64,000 nucleotides of DNA from assembly GCA_016721625.1 (NCBI GenBank), contig JADKHR010000001.1, forward strand, positions 186,001 to 250,000, given 5' to 3'. Positions 62,169 to 64,000 of the stretch are shown here, piece by piece. The translations under genes and the position numbers were made by a program. The notes under the pieces are model-generated. The model did not search any database, was not told the DNA's origin, and saw nothing but the letters and a program-made list of their open reading frames with translations. This DNA is from Elusimicrobiota bacterium. GTDB lineage: Bacteria; Elusimicrobiota; Elusimicrobia; FEN-1173. The stretch's first letter is position 1; each line of letters begins with the position of its first letter.

Positions 62169-62632
62169 ATGGGTGTTGCGGAAGAGCTGGAGGTCCATGT
62201 TCGGCCGGTGGTGGAAGCGGCCGGGTTGGAACTGGTGGACGTCCAATTTAGAACGGAAGCCAGCGGTTGGGTTTTGCGATTTTTTTTGGACAAAGAAGGC
62301 GGTTTTGGACTGGCCGATTGCGAGGAATGGAGTGAACGGTTGGGGGGACTCGTTGACGAAAGCGGGTTGATTCCCCAGGCTTATTCGCTCGAAGTTTCTT
62401 CACCGGGCTGGCTCGACCGCTCAAAAAACGCGAAGACTTTGAGCGGTTCAAAGGGATCGAGGCGATTGTGAAAACATTCGCGCCCTTGAACCATCAAAGG
62501 AACTTTCATGGACGCATCGACGCGGTGGAAGGAGAAGAGTTGGTGATGTGGGATCGAACGAACGGGCGGGTCCGGATCCCCTTCACCGCGATGTGCTCGG
62601 CTCGTTTGGATCCGCCGATTTCGATGCAATAA
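62169..62632 (+). CDS. rimP: Ribosome maturation factor RimP, frameshifted
   Basis: The first frame has LELVDVQFRTEASGWVLRFF and YSLEVSSPG. A base is missing near 62405 (CCGGGCTGG), and the next frame continues LARPLKKREDFERFKG to TAA 62630. Rejoined it is about 154 residues, normal for RimP, with the N-terminal and Sm-like C-terminal domains. ATG 62169 follows GGGAGAAA. It precedes nusA, the usual order. Confidence 0.9.
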
Positions 62633-62650
62633 TTTGAAGGAGTCAACCAC

Positions 62651-64000
62651 GTGAGCAAGAGCGAACTGATTTCCGCGTTGGAACAAATTGAGAAAGACCA
62701 AGGCATCCCCAAGGAGGAAATTCTCCATATGGTGGAACAGGCCCTGGTTTCCGCCTATCGAAAACACGCCGGGCAGTTGGTCAACGTCGTGGCGACCATC
62801 GACGGCGTTTCGGGGCAAATCCAAGCCTACGTGGTAAAGGCCATCGTGGAGACCGTCGCGAACCCCGTGGTGGAAATCACCGCCGCGGATGCCGCCCGGG
62901 TGCGGAACGGATCGGTGGAAGGGGCGGAGCTTCGGATCCCGGTGGACGCCCAGGAATTCGCGCGGATCGCCGCGCAGACGGCGAAACAGGTGTTGGTGCA
63001 GAAGGTGCGGGAAAACCAGCGGGAAGTCCTGTTCACCGAGTACAAGCCGAAAGAAGGAACGATGATCAACGGCACGGTGCTCCGCTTTCTGAGCCGCAAT
63101 ATTGTCGTGGATTTGGGGCGGGGTTCCGAGGCGATCATGCCGATGCGGGAACAAGTTCGGCGGGAACACTGGGCGGTGGCGGACCGAATCCGCGCGCTGA
63201 TCCTTAAAGTGGAACGGAGCCAACGGGGACCGGAGATCATCCTGTCCCGCTCTCACCCGGATTTCGTGAAGCGACTCTTTGAACAGGAAGTGCCGGAAAT
63301 TTACGAGAAGATCGTGGAAGTGGTGAACGTCGTGCGCGAACCGGGCTTCCGCTCCAAAGTGGTCGTGCGGAGCAACAACCCCAAGGTGGATCCCGTGGGC
63401 GCGTGCGTCGGCGTGAAGGGGTCCCGGGTCCGTCCCATCATTAACGAGTTGCAGGGGGAGAGGATCGACTTGGTGGCCTATTCTCCGGACACGACGACTT
63501 TCATCGGCAACTCCATGTCCCCGGTCAAACCCCTCTCGGTGCGGGTTCTAAGCCACGAAGACAAACGCGCCGAGGTTTTGGTGTCGGACGACCAACTCTC
63601 CCTGGCGATCGGGAAGTCCGGCCAAAATGTTCGGTTGGCCAACAAGTTGACTGGTTGGAGTTTGGACGTGCGCTCCGAAGGCCAAAAAAGGGAAGCGGCC
63701 CAGGCCAGCGCCCAGGCCACCGTGGATGAACTTTCAATTGGAAGGCGTCGGTCCGAAAACGGCCGAGATTTTACAGAAGGGGGGGTGGGGCGATGTGGCT
63801 CGTTTGTCCACCGCGAACCCCGATGATTTGACGGCGCTTTCTGGAATCGGTGAAAAAACAGCCGAAAAGATCATTGAAGCCGCCCAATCCTTCCTGGCGA
63901 AGAAAGCCGCGGGAGACCCCGCAGTGTCGGAGGCGGCGACCGATCCCATCGCCGAGAAAAGCGAGGAGACCTCGGCTACGATCGAGCTCGTTGCGTCCGC
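62651..64000 (+). CDS. nusA: Transcription factor NusA, frameshifted, partial at right edge
   Basis: GTG 62651 start. N-terminal domain (KEEILHMVEQALVSAYRK), S1 domain (about 130-200, GTVLRFLSRNIVVDLG), KH1 with PVGACVGVKGSRVRPI and KH2 with LAIGKSGQNVRLA. The frame breaks near 63733 (GAACTTTCAATTGG); in the next frame the C-terminal helix-hairpin-helix repeats follow (LEGVGPKTAEIL, LSGIGEKTAEKI) and an acidic tail runs off the window. It modulates pausing, termination and antitermination. Confidence 0.93.

Noticed and set aside
1..64000. CRISPR arrays, tRNA or rRNA genes, insertion sequences, phage genes
   Set aside because: No regularly spaced repeats, cloverleaf sequences, transposase or integrase motifs were seen on either strand.

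Overview
The window is about 64 kb of GC-rich bacterial DNA carrying the core rpsB-tsf-pyrH-frr-uppS-cdsA-dxr-rseP-proS and rimP-nusA genes, so it is chromosomal. The combination of a giant exported-looking protein with a Tiki/ChaN-like N-terminus, a small bacterial histone, an NADH-dehydrogenase cluster without nuoEFG, and a secreted glycosidase with a FlgD/sorting-type tail suggests Elusimicrobiota or a neighbouring lineage such as Omnitrophota. That assignment is an inference from gene content; there is no rRNA in the window to test it.

Layout. 1-9800 (minus) is a single uninterrupted reading frame of at least 3266 codons that runs off the left edge. It encodes a predicted exported protein with two successive Lon-type AAA+/protease modules, each preceded by a degenerate ClpA/B-like ATPase. 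9.9-12.6 kb holds a lone receiver protein and a PhoR/PhoB-like pair. 13.0-17.6 kb carries nadA, moaD-like, moaE, an EVE protein, a membrane protein, bcp and a DUF2203 gene. 17.7-22.7 kb (minus) is an E1-like enzyme / PaaK-like adenylating enzyme / RND exporter cluster. 22.9-30.6 kb holds a truncated DUF2203 copy, folE, gph, a MoeZ-type E1-rhodanese, a LacI regulator, CysM, a JAMM (Mec-like) peptidase, a siroheme sulfite/nitrite reductase and a second E1: a sulfur-carrier-type cysteine pathway. 30.7 kb is a histone gene. 31-44 kb is ubiE, nuoABCD-HIJKLMN, a polyprenyl diphosphate synthase, tatA, tatC and a Sulfolobus-type dicluster ferredoxin. 44.4-48 kb holds a GH51-like arabinofuranosidase and a lipoprotein of lower GC. 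48.1-57.2 kb is the rpsB-to-proS block behind a structured leader. 57.2-62 kb is a cyclic-nucleotide-binding / CHASE2 Ser-Thr kinase / PP2C phosphatase / FHA signalling island. 62.1 kb to the end is rimP-nusA.

How the genes work together. UbiE, the Nuo proton-pumping core and the prenyl synthase point to a menaquinone-linked respiratory chain. With NuoEFG absent here, the archaeal-type ferredoxin is a plausible electron donor. MoeZ, CysM, the JAMM protein and sulfite reductase together resemble the CysO/Mec route of cysteine synthesis, but no sulfur carrier ending in GG is visible.

Sequence quality. At least eleven genes contain a single-base frameshift or in-frame stop, clustered at 10-30 kb and 60-64 kb and often in homopolymers. 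This looks more like uncorrected long-read error than decay. The 9.8 kb giant frame and the nuo cluster are free of such breaks. Several genes (nadA, DUF2203, its truncated copy, cysM) have a -10 element exactly 6 nt before the ATG, implying leaderless transcripts.
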